Assembly: GCF_014207655.1 (NCBI RefSeq)
Contig: NZ_JACHHJ010000005.1
Coordinates: 158,511 to 222,510 of the forward strand
DNA: 64,000 nucleotides
Reading direction: 5' to 3'
From: Geomicrobium halophilum
Lineage (GTDB): Bacteria; Bacillota; Bacilli; Bacillales; Marinococcaceae
In this document: positions 16,349 through 26,124 of the stretch, piece after piece
How positions within the stretch are numbered: position 1 is the first letter of the stretch
Layout: every line of letters begins with the position of its first letter
Notes under the pieces: generated by a model
Databases searched by the model: none
What the model saw: the letters and a program-made list of their open reading frames with translations, nothing else
Told to the model about the DNA's origin: nothing
Position numbers and translations under genes: made by a program

Positions 16349-17263
16349 TCAATCTTCTCCAATAATTTTTACTTCTGTATGAAGATCGACGTTGAAATTA
16401 CGCTTGACCGTTTCCTGCACGTGACGGATCAAGGACAAATAATCCGTCGCTGTCGCACCATCGACATTGACAATAAACCCGGCATGCTTTCCTGATACTT
16501 CAGCGCCGCCAATCCTCGTTTTTTGCAGGCCGCTGTCTTGAATGAGCTTCCCGGCAAAGTGATTAGGCGGACGCTTAAAGACACTTCCGCATGATGGATA
16601 TTCCAGGGGTTGCTTGGATTCTCGTAAATACGTCAATTCATCCATTTTTGCTTTAATGGGTGAATATTTACCCGGTTGGAGCCCGAATACTGCTTCCAGA
16701 GCGATATAGTTCTTTTTTGTAATAATGCTGCTGCGGTAGGAGAGATCCAACTCTTCATTGTCAAGTGTGATGATCTCCCCGGAGTTCGTTAAAAGGGTTG
16801 CATTGATGAGAACATCAGAAACTTCCCCGCCATAGGCACCTGCGTTCATCACTAGCGCCCCTCCAACCGAACCAGGAATACCACATGCGAATTCCAATCC
16901 TGTGAGTGTACGGTTTAAAGCCGTTCTGGAGACATCAATAATGGCAGCTCCACTTTGAGCGATAATGGTATTCCCTTTCACAGATATGTTACTCAAGTTT
17001 TTAAAATGCAAGACGATACCCCGAATCCCGCCATCCCGAACAATGAGGTTAGAGCCATTGCCAAGCATTGTGAGAGGTATTTCTGATTCATAGGCTAATT
17101 TTGTTACTGCACTTGCTTCTTCATAGGTGTGGGGTAATACGAGGAAATCCGCTTTCCCACCTGTTTTCGTATGCGTATATTTTGAAAGTGGTTCGTCTTT
17201 AAGGACACATTCGTTTGGCAAAGCACGAATGAGTGATTCGTAGATAAGATCTTTGTTCATCAT
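16349..17263 (-). CDS. murB: UDP-N-acetylenolpyruvoylglucosamine reductase
   Basis: About 304 residues. FAD-binding motifs: [26 protein letters not shown] and [19 protein letters not shown]. The C-terminal domain has the catalytic-type Ser in [11 protein letters not shown] and the [20 protein letters not shown] segment, typical of type II MurB. It reduces the enolpyruvyl group to give UDP-MurNAc in the cytoplasm for peptidoglycan synthesis. Several ATGs are close together; I chose the third codon of the longest frame because GGGTGA then has normal spacing. It stands alone here, not in a division cluster, so a second murB may exist. Confidence 0.92.
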   Translation of the reverse strand: MMNKDLIYESLIRALPNECVLKDEPLSKYTHTKTGGKADFLVLPHTYEEASAVTKLAYESEIPLTMLGNGSNLIVRDGGIRGIVLHFKNLSNISVKGNTIIAQSGAAIIDVSRTALNRTLTGLEFACGIPGSVGGALVMNAGAYGGEVSDVLINATLLTNSGEIITLDNEELDLSYRSSIITKKNYIALEAVFGLQPGKYSPIKAKMDELTYLRESKQPLEYPSCGSVFKRPPNHFAGKLIQDSGLQKTRIGGAEVSGKHAGFIVNVDGATATDYLSLIRHVQETVKRNFNVDLHTEVKIIGED

Positions 17264-17509
17264 AATCATTCACCCTTTTTGTTCGAAAACGGCACGCTTC
17301 ATGCGTTCGCCTACCTTACATCATAGCAAGGCTTTATCGTTTTTGGAAGAAGAAAGAAAAACGATTCCTAGTAATAATTTATGTCTACGCCACCTGCAAG
17401 GTGAGTGACATGCTGGTATCATTTATTGTCGCCGATATTGAGCTTCATCAACCCCCGCTGTAAAATAAAAAAGAAAGGTGTACTTTCGATGAGAGGAGAG
17501 GATATGCAA

Positions 17510-18316
17510 ATGAAATTCGATTTGCATACACACCATCAGCGGTGTGGGCATGCGGTGGGAGAGATTGAAGATTACGTTATTGCAGCGTTGGATCAAGGGC
17601 TGGATGCCATTGGTATATCGGATCATGCTCCATTTTTTGGGAGTGATAAAGAACAGGAACTTCCAGGAGTCGCTATGGCAAAATTAGAATTTCCGGCATA
17701 TGTTGAAGAAGTGTTACAGTTAAAGAAAAAGTACGCGAACCGTATAGAAGTTTTACTCGGCGTGGAAGCTGATTTTCTTCCTGATCATGTACATACGTAT
17801 GAACAGCAATTACAAAAATATCCCTTTGATTATGTTATAGGTTCTGTACATTTCACATTAGGCCGCAATATTTTTGATAAAAGCCGCTGGGAAAGCGCTG
17901 ATGCCAGTGAGATGTTAAAAGTGAAGGAAGCCTACTATGACTTAATTGCAGCATCGGCACAGACGGGGAGCTATCAAGTCCTTGGCCATATTGATGCCAT
18001 TAAAGGTTTTTGTCCGGAAATGGCGGATCTTAAGACAAACAAGGTTGACGAGGCACTAAAGGTGATCGCTAAAAATCATGTAGCGATTGAAGTCAATACA
18101 TCCGGAAAAATGAAAGATTGTGGCGGCTGGTATCCTGGTGATGATCTGTTAGAGCGGGCTTTTCATTACAATGTCCCGATTACATTAGGTTCGGATGCCC
18201 ACGATCCACAAAGAGTAGGCGACGATTTAGAGGCCGTTCGTGAAAAGTTGAAATCCATCGGTTTTACTGAATGGTGTTATTTTCGTGAGAAGGGGCCGGT
18301 CATCGTAAAACTATAA
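17510..18316 (+). CDS. PHP-family histidinol-phosphatase (HisK-type)
   Basis: 268 residues from ATG 17510, preceded by GAGAGGAGAGG. Alternatives are ATG 17504 and 17489. PHP metal motifs are FDLHTHH, DHAPFF, GVEADF, GSVHFT, GHID and the final GSDAHDPQRVGDDLE. The length fits HisK, which removes phosphate from L-histidinol phosphate in histidine synthesis. The his operon is not in view, so a related phosphoesterase role is possible. The next gene starts 22 bp downstream on the same strand. Confidence 0.88.
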   Translation: MKFDLHTHHQRCGHAVGEIEDYVIAALDQGLDAIGISDHAPFFGSDKEQELPGVAMAKLEFPAYVEEVLQLKKKYANRIEVLLGVEADFLPDHVHTYEQQLQKYPFDYVIGSVHFTLGRNIFDKSRWESADASEMLKVKEAYYDLIAASAQTGSYQVLGHIDAIKGFCPEMADLKTNKVDEALKVIAKNHVAIEVNTSGKMKDCGGWYPGDDLLERAFHYNVPITLGSDAHDPQRVGDDLEAVREKLKSIGFTEWCYFREKGPVIVKL

Positions 18317-18338
18317 ACCTATAGGAAGGTGTTTGCCA

Positions 18339-19454
18339 TTGAATGTTAGCGTTGTTGGTGGTGGAATCGTTGGAATGAGCACAGCGTATCACCTCGCCCG
18401 TGAAGGGACGGACGTCACGCTTATAGATCAAGGACATAAGGGCCAGGCAACAGCGGCTGGGGCCGGGATCGTATGTCCGTGGATTTCAAGCAAAAAAGAA
18501 AATCAAGCATGGTATACATTGGCTCGGGGTGGTGCTCATTACTATCAACAGCTTATCGACATGTTAAGCGAAGACGGAGAAGATGATTGGGGATTTAAGC
18601 GTGTAGGTTCGCTTGCGGTTAGCGATCAGGAAGCAGAGCTCGATGCGATTGAGGCGGGTGCCCGTGCATCCAGGCAAGAATCGCCGGAAGTGGGGGAGAT
18701 TGCCCGTTTGTCAAATAAAGAGGCAAGAAAGGTGTTTCCACCTTTAGGGGAGCATTTAGGTGCTGTACACCTCTCAGGAGCGGCAAGGATTGACGGAGGA
18801 CAGTTGAGAGATGCTCTTAGGCGCGGAGCAGAAAAGCATGGAGCTACCATTATTCAAGGAAAAGCTGAACTGCATGCGAAGGGCCGAGAAGTGCAGGGGG
18901 TTTATGTAGAAGAGAAACTTCATTACGCCGATCATGTCATTATGGCTACTGGCGCATGGGCTTCAGAACCCCTTGCTTCCATTGGTGTCTCCCTGCCCAT
19001 AGAGCCCCAACGAGGGCAGATCCTCCATCTGCATATCCCGGGTGCAGCCACCTCGGAATGGCCGATCGTGCTCCCGACGACAAGTCACTACATGTTGGCT
19101 TTTGATGATTCCCGTGTTGTCGTAGGCGCTTCCCGTGAAAATGGAACAGGCTTTGATTATAGACAAACGGCTGGTGGAATTCAGGAAGTATTGGAAAGTG
19201 GACTTTCCATCGCTCCGAAATTAGCAGATAGCACGCTTTCTGAAACTCGAATCGGTTTTCGGCCGGTAACACCTGATGAAATTCCAATCATCGGACGAAT
19301 TCACCACTTGGGAAATATAAGTGTTGCCAATGGCCTCGGTCCTTCCGGGTTAACCATGGGCCCCTATGTTGGAAAGGTACTAAGCGACCATACCTTAGGA
19401 AAAGAAATGGAACTCGATTTATCCCCGTATGATCCATTAAGATTTGAAACGTAA
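18339..19454 (+). CDS. FAD-dependent amino-acid oxidase (glycine oxidase / DAO family)
   Basis: About 371 residues. I chose TTG 18339 because ATAGGAAGGTG lies 8 nt upstream and the protein then begins NVSVVGGGIVGMSTAYHLA, the dinucleotide-binding GxGxxG. The DAO fold continues with AAGAGIVCPW, IDGGQLRDALRRGA and the C-terminal FRPVTPDEIPIIGR and ANGLGPSGLTMGP. Members oxidise glycine, sarcosine or D-amino acids, producing H2O2 or feeding electrons to quinone. It probably follows the PHP gene in one transcript. The substrate is not determined. Confidence 0.88.
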   Translation: MNVSVVGGGIVGMSTAYHLAREGTDVTLIDQGHKGQATAAGAGIVCPWISSKKENQAWYTLARGGAHYYQQLIDMLSEDGEDDWGFKRVGSLAVSDQEAELDAIEAGARASRQESPEVGEIARLSNKEARKVFPPLGEHLGAVHLSGAARIDGGQLRDALRRGAEKHGATIIQGKAELHAKGREVQGVYVEEKLHYADHVIMATGAWASEPLASIGVSLPIEPQRGQILHLHIPGAATSEWPIVLPTTSHYMLAFDDSRVVVGASRENGTGFDYRQTAGGIQEVLESGLSIAPKLADSTLSETRIGFRPVTPDEIPIIGRIHHLGNISVANGLGPSGLTMGPYVGKVLSDHTLGKEMELDLSPYDPLRFET

Positions 19455-19467
19455 AAAGTATCTATTC

Positions 19468-19515
19468 GTGACAGCCACCCTACATTTTGATAAAATAAAT
19501 AGGGTGAAGAGTCAC
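19468..19515 (+). terminator. Nested hairpin between the oxidase gene and tRNA-Arg
   Basis: GTGAC pairs with GTCAC, and inside it ACCCTA pairs with TAGGGT, around an AT-rich loop. There is no T-run. It could stop the oxidase transcript or be a processing site ahead of the tRNA. Confidence 0.4.
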
Positions 19516-19523
19516 GATGTCTT

Positions 19524-19598
19524 GCCCTAGTAGCTCAGAGGAAGAGCAACAGCCTCCTAAGCTGTAGGTCACAGGTTCGAATCCTGTCTAGGGCGCCA
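19524..19598 (+). tRNA. tRNA-Arg (anticodon CCU)
   Basis: A complete cloverleaf: acceptor GCCCTAG paired with CTAGGGC, D arm GCTC/GAGC, anticodon stem ACAGC/GCTGT around loop CTCCTAA (anticodon CCT), T arm ACAGG-TTCGAAT-CCTGT, and an encoded CCA end. It reads AGG. It is followed directly by an integrase remnant, so its 3' end was probably an attachment site. Confidence 0.96.
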
Positions 19599-19740
19599 TT
19601 AGGTTAATTTGGGTTAAGATAAAAACATTTATGATCACCCATAAACGTTGCCATATCAGCGTTTGTGGATAATTTTCATTTTATGAATGATACGTCCAGA
19701 AACGACAAAAAATGATTTCGTTTTACACATATTTTACACA

Positions 19741-19860
19741 TCACCCCATCGAAACGAATACCTCAATCGTTTTTTTCTCATCTTTGGCTCGAAGTTCCTT
19801 CACCACATGAGCATACGTTCCCGTCGTTGCTTGAATATCGCTATGTCCTAACCTACCGGT
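19741..19860 (-). pseudogene. C-terminal remnant of a tyrosine integrase
   Basis: The minus strand reads RLGHSDIQATTGTYAHV and then ELRAKDEKKTIEVF up to a TGA at 19741. RLGH..I..T...YAHV is the end of phage and ICE tyrosine recombinases and includes the region of the catalytic His and Tyr. Everything upstream of RLGH is gone; the reading breaks at about 19855. The gene points toward the tRNA-Arg 3' end 140 bp away, the normal layout for an element integrated in a tRNA. It is the scar of a deleted integrative element. Confidence 0.85.
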
Positions 19861-19955
19861 TTAACATTCCTAAATGCGAAGAATACAAAGTAGACTTAAT
19901 AGATAATACTTACGAATACATGAAGAAAAGATTGCAAGATTATAACGGGGAATGA
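19859..19955 (+). pseudogene. C-terminal fragment of an unknown protein
   Basis: An open frame without a start reads NIPKCEEYKVDLIDNTYEY and MKKRLQDYNGE to TGA 19953. It abuts the broken integrase end, and a good terminator lies 38 bp beyond its stop, as expected for the 3' end of a former gene. The family is not recognised. Confidence 0.4.
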
Positions 19956-19993
19956 ACTCTGGTAACAAATAAGAACAATGGATAAAACAGCAT

Positions 19994-20017
19994 GCACCCA
20001 CCCGGGTGCTTTTTTAA
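19994..20017 (+). terminator. Rho-independent terminator
   Basis: A GCACCC-ACCC-GGGTGC hairpin is followed by six T. It presumably ended the gene whose 3' fragment lies just upstream. Confidence 0.85.
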
Positions 20018-20191
20018 CTTACGTAAAGATAAATATTAAAGGAGCTGGGGTGCTATGGCGTAGCGTTATTTTAATTTTATCTCTGATAGTGGTTGGCAGG
20101 CGGCCTCACATAGGCTTCTCTTATTTTAACCAGTGGAATGATCTTCCCCTGGTCTTGGGAGTTTTGGAACTATTCATCGTCGAATGCTTTG

Positions 20192-20272
20192 ATTTTTTCT
20201 AACTGCGTTTATGTTCTTCTTGGAGCTCAGCTAAATGCGGTCATGATGGAAATGCTTGGACGTTTAAGATAG
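20192..20272 (+). pseudogene. Possible 3' remnant of a YihY-type membrane protein
   Basis: The frame reads VYVLLGAQLNAVMMEMLGR to a TAG at 20270. LLGAxLNAV resembles the last membrane helix of YihY/RbnBN proteins. The upstream sequence in this frame is not convincing. It is one of several fragments between the tRNA and array B. Confidence 0.3.
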
Positions 20273-20334
20273 GGGGCGGTTTATAAATGGCTTTAATGAA
20301 ATGAGTAAAATCGCGAGGTTGAACCTCATAAAAA

Positions 20335-20452
20335 GAAGGGGCTGTCCCAAAAGGGCAGCCTCTGCATTCGATGCATCTTTCCTACTTTTCGGCGGGAGGT
20401 CCCAATATTTCGGCACAATCACCTAAAAATTCAGCGGAAAGCTTTCATCTGC
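20335..20452 (+). repeat. Phased TTCGGCG array B with hairpin
   Basis: The GGGGCTGTCCCAAAAGGGCAGC hairpin at about 20338-20359 is followed by a CTCTGCATTCGATG block and units at 20388, 20409 and 20430 (21-bp spacing). It is the same composite as array A. It lies immediately downstream of the AI-2E family gene, which reads toward it. Confidence 0.82.
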
Positions 20453-20464
20453 TTTTGGCTCATT

Positions 20465-21553
20465 TTAATCTTCATTCTCTTGGTAACGCAAGCGAATAAG
20501 GCGGTACGTATGCTTGACGATCACTTTACCGACAGCATAAGCAGGAACGGCCACAAGCAAACCGAGAAAGCCACCAAAGTTTCCTGCAACGAGTAAAACG
20601 AAAATGACTGTTAACGGGTGAAGTTTTAAATGATGGCCATGAATTTGCGGTGAAATGAAAATGCTCTCAAATTGTTGGATAATGACCACTGCCCCCACAA
20701 CCAATAATGCAGATAGCCATGAATCGAATAAAGCAACGATAACACCGGGAGCTGTTCCAATCCAAGGACCTATAAAAGGAATTAAATTCGTCAACATCGC
20801 GATAAACGCGAGAACGAGTGAGTAATCAACCCCAATAATCAAATAGGCAATATAAACCAGAACCCCTACACAAAAGCTGACGATAATTTGCCCCTGGATA
20901 AAGGAAGCAAGTGCTGTATCCATATCGCTTAAGATACGCTTTCCTTCATCTTCTTGTTTTGGTGGTAACAGACGTAGAATTTGCTGGGGTGCTTTCTCCC
21001 CCTCTTTTAACATATAAAAAAGAACAAACGGAACTAGGACGATAACAATAACCGCACTCGTAAGCGTTCCGACAATATCTGCAATGTTACTGCCGATATT
21101 GCCTAAAGAGTTTGTTATATAATTCCCCACAGTTTGACCGATTTCTTCTAAATTAATGTCTTGTTCTTCTAGGAAATTTTGAACAAGATCACTTTGTATA
21201 ATGGTATTTAACCAGCCTTGCATTTCTGTATAAAATTGCGGTGCCCGATTCACAAGGCTTTGGAATTGTTCCTGAATTTCAGGTCCGATCAGAAAAGCGG
21301 CGAGTGTAACCAGGCCCATAAACGTTAAGTATATCAGTAAAATCGCGATACTTCTTGGCATCCAACGTTTTAATATCTTCACAATCGGACGGAATAAATA
21401 GAACAGTACCCCAGCGAGGGCGATTGGCGCAAAAACGGTTTGTAAGAATATGACAATCGGTGTAAAGATAAAGTCAACGAGCGTACCCAGATAAACGATC
21501 AATAAGAGCAAAGCGATGGCGTAGCCAAACTTAAAATACTTCCCTTGGGGCAT
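20465..21553 (-). CDS. AI-2E family transporter (YrrI/TqsA-type membrane protein)
   Basis: 362 residues with about eight membrane segments and the family's central soluble domain (PEIQEQFQSLVNRAPQF, then an amphipathic stretch). Signatures are VLFYLFRPIVKIL near the N-terminus and LIPFIGPWIGTAPGVIVAL near 240-260. Members include TqsA and cation/proton antiporters, so the transported species cannot be named. GGAGGTTTTCAT precedes the start. Monocistronic. Confidence 0.85.
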   Translation of the reverse strand: MPQGKYFKFGYAIALLLLIVYLGTLVDFIFTPIVIFLQTVFAPIALAGVLFYLFRPIVKILKRWMPRSIAILLIYLTFMGLVTLAAFLIGPEIQEQFQSLVNRAPQFYTEMQGWLNTIIQSDLVQNFLEEQDINLEEIGQTVGNYITNSLGNIGSNIADIVGTLTSAVIVIVLVPFVLFYMLKEGEKAPQQILRLLPPKQEDEGKRILSDMDTALASFIQGQIIVSFCVGVLVYIAYLIIGVDYSLVLAFIAMLTNLIPFIGPWIGTAPGVIVALFDSWLSALLVVGAVVIIQQFESIFISPQIHGHHLKLHPLTVIFVLLVAGNFGGFLGLLVAVPAYAVGKVIVKHTYRLIRLRYQENED

Positions 21554-22228
21554 ATGAAAACCTCCTAGACATTATTAAATTGCGATCCTTATACCGGAGT
21601 GGGGAAGGAATCTGCCTTGCGATAGATCATACAGTTTATTTTGTTCGCTTCCCTTTCCCTATTGTGTAATAAACATTTTTTGTATAATTTGACTCTCATA
21701 ATAGTTGCCAGGTTCAGATCATCGGGTAGAGTAAACGATAAATCTATCATTCATTGAAGCTTTATTATGGGTGGGGTCTTATTGGCAGGGCGGCAGCAGG
21801 AGCTATTAAAGGAAAAGAAGTTCCTTTTTGGTGAATGGCTTGGAAGAAGATCACGTGTGGTATAAATTCTTCAAATGTAGATTCTACTCAAGAAGATACA
21901 TTTTTCAGCTTTCAGCTGAAATCGAATTTCTTTCATATAATTGTCAAGATATGATAATCTCATTTATGTCATAATAGTGTTTGAACTAATTTTGGGTAGG
22001 GGCAGAATTTTTTACTTCTAAATCCAGAAGTGATATGATAAGTGACAGGATTTTTTATAGCAGGTGCATTACATAAGGGGTTTTGATACCACATCAATCG
22101 AATGGTTGCGACCGTTGTTTTAAAATTTAGGACGACAGCAAACAACACAAAGCCATTCCGTTTTACCCCCATAAAACGAAATGGCAAACACAAGGATGGT
22201 TAGGTGTTGTTGCATGACCTAACAGCGG
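21554..22228. other. Gene-free stretch between the AI-2E and stress-protein genes
   Basis: I found no convincing coding region in these 675 bases. The right end carries the hairpin listed at 22152-22187. The rest is AT-rich and unremarkable; the promoter of the AI-2E gene should lie near 21570-21680. Confidence 0.5.
22152..22187 (-). terminator. Long hairpin, probable terminator of the stress-protein gene
   Basis: GCCATTCCGTTTTA pairs with TAAAACGAAATGGC (one mismatch) around CCCCCA. It lies 42 bp past the stop of the minus-strand gene, and T-rich sequence follows on that strand. Confidence 0.65.
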
Positions 22229-22915
22229 TTAGGATTTTGAATTGATAGGTGCAGTATATGTCGGATGGAAATCTTTTACATAATCATCAGTGACGTGGAC
22301 TTCAATCATTCGGTTGTCTTTCATGAATTTAAACACACCATTATTAAAGTCGGTGCCTATTTCCTTAAAAAAGATGCCTTCGTATGCACAGGTATTTGTA
22401 TGGTTGAAGCTGAGACGGTAGCTGTCATCTTCAGCTTTGACAAGATATGCACGAACGCCCTTTTCGTAGTGTTCCTCTACGTAATTCCTTAATCCGCGTG
22501 TAACGGCAATGATATGCAAGTCAACAAACGGAAGTTCTTTAAGCAGTGTATTGATGAGCGATCCCTGGGTGATTTCTTTCCAGCGGCTCTTAGCCGTTTG
22601 CCCAATGATCAATTGCGTTACCTCTTTTTCTTTAGCGACGTCAATGATGACTTTAGAAGGTGAACGCTTTTCGTTGCTTTTCATAATAAACTCTGTTGCG
22701 TTATATTCTTCAGCCAGTGATTGCCAATACTCGATATACTGACTTTTATCATGGTCGAGGTCATCGGAATCTTCGGAGGTTACCGTTAATATATAGAGCG
22801 GGCAATTGAGCTTTGCTGCTATTTTAGCCCCTCTTTTAATCAACCTTTCTCCATTCGGACCGTAATAAACGCAGACTAGCATACATTCATCCATTTTCGC
22901 CTGAATTTGATCCAT
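22229..22915 (-). CDS. Universal stress protein, KdpD-type USP domain
   Basis: 228 residues. The N-terminal 145 form a USP fold similar to the one in KdpD sensor kinases: MLVCVYYGPNGERLIKRGAK, LTVTSEDSDD, then the nucleotide-loop-like IIGQTAKSRWKEITQGS. The remaining 80 residues (RAYLVKAEDDSYRLSF and beyond) are an extension I do not recognise. KdpD-like USPs are linked to K+ or stress signalling; a role in osmotic response is inference. GAGGTGAAGG precedes the ATG. It is divergent from the mrp operon, with 797 bp between. Confidence 0.78.
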   Translation of the reverse strand: MDQIQAKMDECMLVCVYYGPNGERLIKRGAKIAAKLNCPLYILTVTSEDSDDLDHDKSQYIEYWQSLAEEYNATEFIMKSNEKRSPSKVIIDVAKEKEVTQLIIGQTAKSRWKEITQGSLINTLLKELPFVDLHIIAVTRGLRNYVEEHYEKGVRAYLVKAEDDSYRLSFNHTNTCAYEGIFFKEIGTDFNNGVFKFMKDNRMIEVHVTDDYVKDFHPTYTAPINSKS

Positions 22916-23283
22916 TGTGCCTTCACCTCTTAACGAAATCGGGGTTACATTGGTTCCCTCTCAATTGATGCACCTAATAGCTTACTCCTGTTTGTTTTAT
23001 GCTGTCAATGCTAAATTTGTTCTTTTTGCAAGTCTTTTTAGGTATTTATCATGACGGAGGCTAGCGGCAGAATTTAAGCTATTCTAATGGTAGGTCAGTG
23101 ATTCATTTTTTATACATTTTCCTAGGACAGAAAAAAGTGACGATTGACCTTCTCATACCTTGATTTGTGTGTAAAGGAAACGTATTTTTAGCTTTTATGA
23201 CCAGGTCTTAGGCTCGTTGCCCACTTTATGAACGGGGAAGTAACACAAAGTGCCCATAAAAAGGGGCAGAATCGTTAGGCCTT

Positions 23284-23463
23284 GTGCGTGTTCAAAAAGG
23301 AAGACAAAACGAGCCGAGGAGCAAATCGACAGCTGACCGCTTCTTAAGTGTTCCTTCGCACGACGAAAAAGCGGTATTCTTTTTCGAGGATATGGTTTTC
23401 ATACAGGAGCGCGCAGAAGCAAGTCGACGAAGCGATTTTTCCCGGACTTTTTGAACATCCTCT
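23284..23463. mobile_element. MITE-like element, copy 2
   Basis: The left end is GTGCGTGTTCAAAAAGGAAG and the right end TTTTCCCGGACTTTTTGAAC, with the GTTCAAAAAG terminal inverted repeat. It has no coding capacity. It lies in the 797-bp gap upstream of mrpA. The flanks (22916-23283, 23464-23712) show no gene and must hold the mrp promoter. Confidence 0.8.
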
Positions 23464-23712
23464 TATACAACATTCGCTTTGAAATAGCCCTCGTTTGGAC
23501 ACCTCTTAAAAGATTAATGATATGGTACAACGAATGTCTTGTCCATCGTCATTCAAGGATACGCACGATTTGAGTACAAGCTCGTTTTTTCTCCATGTAT
23601 CAATCCTTATGTATTTAAATATGTAGGATCGGGGATAGTAATGATTGGTATTCATATAGGACACAAGCATGTGTAACACCAGCTAAAAAGAAAAATTGTT
23701 TAATGGAGGTTT

Positions 23713-26124
23713 ATGATTTTGTCTTGGTTACATATTTTCATCCTTTTGCCTTTTCTTTTTGCGGTGATCATTCCTGTTTTATATAAAAAATTCCCAAAAA
23801 TTCATACCGGCTGGTTTGTGTTGGCTGCTCCGGCAGGGATCTTTGCATATCTGCTTTCATACATACCCATGGTTGCCGGTGGCGAAACAACGATGTACAG
23901 CTTACCATGGATTCCATCTTTGGACATTCATTTTAGCCTTTATGTTGATGGTTTGGGTCTTATTTTTGCGTTATTGATCACTGGAATTGGAAGTTTAGTT
24001 GTTTTTTATTCCATTTATTATTTGTCAAAGGTTCGAGAAGCGCTCCACAATTTTTACGTATATCTAATGATGTTCATGGGAGCTATGCTCGGGCTTGTCC
24101 TGTCTGATAATTTGATTGTTCTTTATCTGTTCTGGGAATTGACGAGTATTTCTTCCTTCTTATTAATTGCATATTGGTATGCACGAAGACAGTCTCGTTA
24201 TGGTGCACAGAAATCAATGCTCATTACTGTCTTTGGCGGCTTTGCCATGCTTGCAGCTATTATTATGTTCTATATTATGGGGAACACCTTTAGCATCCGC
24301 GAATTGCTCTCCCAGGCAGATCAGCTAGTGCAGCATGACTTGTTTATTGCAACGATGATCCTCCTATTGCTAGGGGCGTTTACGAAATCTGCCCAGTTTC
24401 CATTCCATATCTGGTTACCTGATGCCATGGAAGCGCCGACGCCTGTTAGTGCCTATTTGCATTCGGCGACGATGGTGAAGGCGGGGATTTATCTTGTTGC
24501 CCGTTTTACCCCGATCTTTGGGGGGACCATGGAATGGTTCTGGATCGTTACAGCGGTGGGACTCATCACATTATTCTGGGGTTCCTTGCTTGCAGTGAAG
24601 CAACGGGATTTAAAAGCGCTATTAGCGTTTTCAACGATCAGCCAGCTAGGGCTTATTATGTCCCTTTTAGGAATGGGATCAGCAGCTCTCTATTATGGAG
24701 GAGGGGAGACCTCCCAACTCCATTCAGCGGCGATTCTTGCTGCAGTTTTTCATCTTGTGAACCACTCGACCTTTAAAGGTAGTTTATTTATGGTTGTGGG
24801 GATTGTCGACCATGAAACAGGAACGCGTGATCTTCGCAAACTTGGCGGCCTCATGTCGATCATGCCGATTACATTTACCATTGCCATTATTGGAAGCTTA
24901 TCAATGGCAGGTTTGCCTCCATTTAACGGATTTTTGAGTAAAGAACTTTTCTTTACCGGGACGTTAAACGCGGCAAGTTTGGATATCTTTAACATGGAAA
25001 CCTACGGAGCGCTGATTCCGATTGTTGCCTGGGTGGCAAGTGTGTTTACGTTTGTATACAGTTTGATCCTTGTATTCAAAACGTTCCTTGGGAAGTTTCA
25101 ACCTGAACGTTTGGAGAAAGAAGCGCACGAAGCACCATGGGGGATGTTGCTTCCACCGCTGGTTCTTTCTGTACTTGTGATCGGGATTTTCTTCGTTCCA
25201 AACGTGCTTGCAGATTATGCGCTGGAGCCGATGATGGCTTCGATCTTACCGCCGTTAGAAGGCCAGTTTGATATTTATATCGAAGCATGGCACGGCTTTG
25301 TTCCGGAATTGTTTATGACGATTGGAATTGTCGTCATTGGTCTTTTGTTATATCTCACACTAAAGAAATGGCTGTGGCTTTATAACAATATGCCAAGAGC
25401 CATGACCATCACCAATGCATATAACTCGGGTTTAAAAAGAATGGAAAGCGGCTCAAGAAAAATAACGGATTTGCACATGACAGGATTTGTTAGGGATTAT
25501 TTGCGTTACATTTTTGTATTGCTAATCATGATTGTTGGGGCATCGTTATTTTTGCTCGACGGTTTTTCTTTCGAAGTATCGAATGTTGCCCCGATTAATC
25601 TGTATGAAATGATCCTTGCTGCTGTACTTGTGGGTGCTGCTGCTATGGTCGTGCTTACCCGGTCCAGGTTAACGGCTGTCATTGGTGTGGGTGTGCTTGG
25701 TTATATCGTCGCTTTATTCTTCGTTGTTTTACGGGCACCGGATTTAGCGTTAACTCAATTGGCGATCGAAACCGTATCGGTAGCTCTTTATTTGCTATGT
25801 TTTTATCACCTCCCGCGATTAAGGCAGAGGGACGAAGGCGATGGGTTAAATGTGATGAACTTAGTGATTGCACTGGCCGTAGGTACGCTCGTCACATTAA
25901 TTGCATTGTCTGCTAATGGCCATCGTATGTTTCCTGCAATCTCGGATTTCTACGAAGGTGGATATGAATTGGCCGGGGCGTCGAATATGGTGAACGCGAT
26001 TTTAGCGGATTTCCGTGCATTTGATACACTACTGGAAATTTTCGTTCTCGCGATCGCAGGTTTAGGGGTCTATTCCTTAATCAAACTGAGGTTGGCAAGG
26101 AGGGCTTCGGATGAAAACCAATGA
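23713..26124 (+). CDS. mrpA: Mrp Na+/H+ antiporter subunit A
   Basis: 803 residues, the full-length group-1 MrpA. The NuoL-like half has the conserved Glu in LFWELTSISSFLLI (about 140) and the Lys/His channel segment GAFTKSAQFPFHIWLPDAME (about 218-240), followed by PTPVSAYLHSATMVKAG. The C-terminal MrpB-like (DUF4040) domain carries RAPDLALTQLAIETVSVALY (about 675-695). It is the large membrane subunit of the hetero-oligomeric antiporter that expels Na+ and imports H+ in alkaliphiles. GGAGGT precedes the ATG. It overlaps mrpB by 14 nt at the head of the operon. Confidence 0.96.
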   Translation: MILSWLHIFILLPFLFAVIIPVLYKKFPKIHTGWFVLAAPAGIFAYLLSYIPMVAGGETTMYSLPWIPSLDIHFSLYVDGLGLIFALLITGIGSLVVFYSIYYLSKVREALHNFYVYLMMFMGAMLGLVLSDNLIVLYLFWELTSISSFLLIAYWYARRQSRYGAQKSMLITVFGGFAMLAAIIMFYIMGNTFSIRELLSQADQLVQHDLFIATMILLLLGAFTKSAQFPFHIWLPDAMEAPTPVSAYLHSATMVKAGIYLVARFTPIFGGTMEWFWIVTAVGLITLFWGSLLAVKQRDLKALLAFSTISQLGLIMSLLGMGSAALYYGGGETSQLHSAAILAAVFHLVNHSTFKGSLFMVVGIVDHETGTRDLRKLGGLMSIMPITFTIAIIGSLSMAGLPPFNGFLSKELFFTGTLNAASLDIFNMETYGALIPIVAWVASVFTFVYSLILVFKTFLGKFQPERLEKEAHEAPWGMLLPPLVLSVLVIGIFFVPNVLADYALEPMMASILPPLEGQFDIYIEAWHGFVPELFMTIGIVVIGLLLYLTLKKWLWLYNNMPRAMTITNAYNSGLKRMESGSRKITDLHMTGFVRDYLRYIFVLLIMIVGASLFLLDGFSFEVSNVAPINLYEMILAAVLVGAAAMVVLTRSRLTAVIGVGVLGYIVALFFVVLRAPDLALTQLAIETVSVALYLLCFYHLPRLRQRDEGDGLNVMNLVIALAVGTLVTLIALSANGHRMFPAISDFYEGGYELAGASNMVNAILADFRAFDTLLEIFVLAIAGLGVYSLIKLRLARRASDENQ

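Noticed and set aside
21760-21894. Short peptide frame (MGGVLLAGRQQ...)
   Set aside because: A reading frame with a weak RBS only; no family, and neighbouring frames are equally open.
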